Position numbers and translations under genes: made by a program
In this document: in pieces, positions 62,759 to 64,000 of the stretch
Layout: every line of letters begins with the position of its first letter
How positions within the stretch are numbered: position 1 is the first letter of the stretch
Assembly: GCA_051025295.1 (NCBI GenBank)
Contig: JBMGJV010000022.1
Length of the DNA stretch: 64,000 nucleotides
Reading direction: 5' to 3' (one strand)
Origin: KBS-83 sp051025295
Lineage (GTDB): Bacteria > Acidobacteriota > Terriglobia > Terriglobales > Acidobacteriaceae
The notes under the pieces: generated by a model
Told to the model about the DNA's origin: nothing
The model's input: the letters and a program-made list of their open reading frames with translations, nothing else
The model's database searches: none

Positions 62759-63493
62759 TCAGCCGCGGCCGTTCTCATCCGCCGCCGCGGCACGGGCGGC
62801 CGCGCGTTCGCTCCGCGCCCGTTCCTTGCGCAGCCGCTCGTAGAGCAGCGTCGCCGCGATCGTCTTGCCGTCCAAGATGCGTCCGGCCTCGATCTGCCGC
62901 AGCAGTTCGCTCAGCGGTACCGCAAACAGCTCGATCTGCTCATCCTCCTCGGGTTGAGCTTCGCCCGGCGTCAGTCCCTCCGCGAGGAAGATCTGCATCC
63001 ACTCGCCGAGAAAGCCGGGACTCGCGAAGAATCGCACCAGCTTGGACCAGTGCTTTGCCTGGTAGCCGGTCTCCTCCAGCAGCTCGCGCTTGGCGCCGGT
63101 CAGCGCGTCCTCGCCCGGATCGATCTTGCCCGCGGGGATCTCGTACAGGTACTGTCCGGCGGCATGCCGGTACTGGCGCTCCATCAGGATCAGCGGATCG
63201 CGCTTGCTCTTCGCATCATCGACGGCCAGCACCACCACCGATCCACCGTGACGCACCACGTCGCGCCGGTGCGCGTCTTTGTTCCCCGGCTCGCGCACCT
63301 CGTCAGTCACCACCCGGAACAGCGGCCCCTCGAAGCTTACTTTCGACGAGAGCACCTCGACGCCCTTTGGATAACGCCGGACCTCGGCGTCAGCCGCGCC
63401 CTTGGCTTTGCCTTTTGGCGGCTTGCCCGCAACCTTGGGTGTTGCCGATTTGCTTTTGACATTCTTCGGGGTGGCACTCTTCTGGCTTGCCAT
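62759..63493 (-). CDS. NUDIX hydrolase, ADP-ribose pyrophosphatase type
   Basis: The 244-residue protein has the NUDIX box G(x5)E(x7)REUxEExGU as GKIDPGEDALTGAKRELLEETGY (residues about 121-143), and a preceding YLYEIPAGK typical of ADP-ribose pyrophosphatases. Residues 1-40 are Lys/Ala/Pro-rich (SATPKNVKSKSATPK) and the last 25 are Arg/Ala-rich; both are extra to the family. It would cleave ADP-ribose or related nucleoside diphosphates in the cytoplasm. Confidence 0.88.
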   Translation of the reverse strand: MASQKSATPKNVKSKSATPKVAGKPPKGKAKGAADAEVRRYPKGVEVLSSKVSFEGPLFRVVTDEVREPGNKDAHRRDVVRHGGSVVVLAVDDAKSKRDPLILMERQYRHAAGQYLYEIPAGKIDPGEDALTGAKRELLEETGYQAKHWSKLVRFFASPGFLGEWMQIFLAEGLTPGEAQPEEDEQIELFAVPLSELLRQIEAGRILDGKTIAATLLYERLRKERARSERAAARAAAADENGRG

Positions 63494-63588
63494 GCTCGTC
63501 GTGTGTCCTCGTCAACAGCATCGCATGCTGTCTGCCGCGGCGCGCCGTACCCTGTACAACAGAGCAGAAGCACAAGAGCCCAAGCCGA

Positions 63589-64000
63589 ATGATCATTGCT
63601 ACCTGGAACGTCAACTCCATCCGCGCCCGCATCGACCATGTTCGTTCGTGGCTGACCGCGCATCAGCCGGACGTCCTGCTGATGCAGGAGCTCAAGGCAA
63701 CCGAGTTTCCCGACCTGTTCTTTCGCGACCTCGGGTATGAGAGCGCGGCGGTCACACAGAAGTCCTACAATGGCGTCGCGATCCTCTCGCGCACGCCCAT
63801 CGACGTAGTCAGCACAGCGCTACTCGGCGATGGCGAAGACACCCACGCCCGCTACCTCGAAGCGAACATCGCCGGGCTGCGCATCGTGAACATCTACTCG
63901 CCAAACGGCAATCCCATCGGCAGCGAGAAGTTCGTCTACAAGCTGGCCTGGATGGATCGTCTGCTGGTCCAGATGGCGCGCTGGCTCTCGAGCGGCACGC
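63589..64000 (+). CDS. xth: Exodeoxyribonuclease III, N-terminal fragment
   Basis: The ATG at 63589 opens a frame without stops to the window end (137 residues). It begins MIIATWNVNSIRARIDHV and continues with DVLLMQELKATE, whose Glu is the metal ligand of ExoIII/APE1 family enzymes, and NIYSPNGNPIGSEKF. The enzyme cleaves DNA at abasic sites. It diverges from the NUDIX gene and lies close to polX, another repair enzyme. The C-terminal half is outside the window. Confidence 0.93.
   Translation, partial: MIIATWNVNSIRARIDHVRSWLTAHQPDVLLMQELKATEFPDLFFRDLGYESAAVTQKSYNGVAILSRTPIDVVSTALLGDGEDTHARYLEANIAGLRIVNIYSPNGNPIGSEKFVYKLAWMDRLLVQMARWLSSGT

Noticed and set aside
1..64000. tRNA, rRNA, transposon ends or phage genes
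   Set aside because: No T-loop-like tRNA signature, transposase motif or phage protein was seen on either strand by reading; a dedicated scan was not possible.

Overview
The window is GC-rich, densely coded DNA that looks like a chromosome segment of an Acidobacteriota member, most likely class Terriglobia. The clues are a 1205-residue Oar-like TonB-dependent receptor with an N-terminal carboxypeptidase-regulatory-like domain, paired CRTAC1 (FG-GAP/ASPIC-UnbV) proteins, a multihaem cytochrome fused to TPRs, a phosphoketolase, and many secreted glycoside hydrolases. I saw no rRNA, tRNA, CRISPR array, transposase or phage gene. The assignment rests on gene content only.

Layout. 1-1063: end of a sirohaem nitrite/sulfite reductase, translationally coupled to the precorrin-2 dehydrogenase that makes its cofactor. 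1229-9669: sugar use, with a secreted GH3 beta-xylosidase/glucosidase facing a lacI-xylB-M24 operon, then a small orphan protein and a secreted GH27 alpha-galactosidase. 9938-16667: a giant GH13-like enzyme with a Lys-rich repeat tail, a SnoaL-like protein, acetate kinase and a TonB-like protein. 16746-19420: a radical-SAM protein followed by a DUF4130-UdgX fusion, a known DNA-repair pairing. 19534-25791: two medium-chain oxidoreductases, an L,D-transpeptidase, a YcbK-like peptidase, a nucleoside deaminase and a DUF3891 protein. 25826-28213: phosphoketolase. XylB, Xfp and AckA together could take xylulose to acetate plus ATP, via xylulose-5-P and acetyl-P.

28375-41237: a heptahaem cytochrome-TPR protein converges on a CRTAC1 protein. 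That gene diverges from the TonB-dependent receptor, which is followed by a strong terminator and by a TPR-TPR-CRTAC1 operon. All are exported. This mirrored set is one of two candidates for an under-described system.

40689-46322 (minus): an MFS transporter, a beta-propeller sensor kinase, a NarL-type regulator and a secreted protein of unknown function form one apparent operon.

46352-56681: a single run of respiratory genes: caa3-type oxidase subunits II, I and III, a subunit-IV-like membrane protein, a dihaem cytochrome c lipoprotein, a Rieske protein, a cytochrome b with a fused cytochrome c domain, a CtaG/4Fe-4S fusion and a FixH-like protein. Its order resembles the actinobacterial ctaE-qcrCAB arrangement and suggests a complex III-IV supercomplex.

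56717-64000: a secreted beta-propeller protein, histidine ammonia-lyase, PolX with a PHP domain, a cold-shock protein, a NUDIX hydrolase and the start of exonuclease III.
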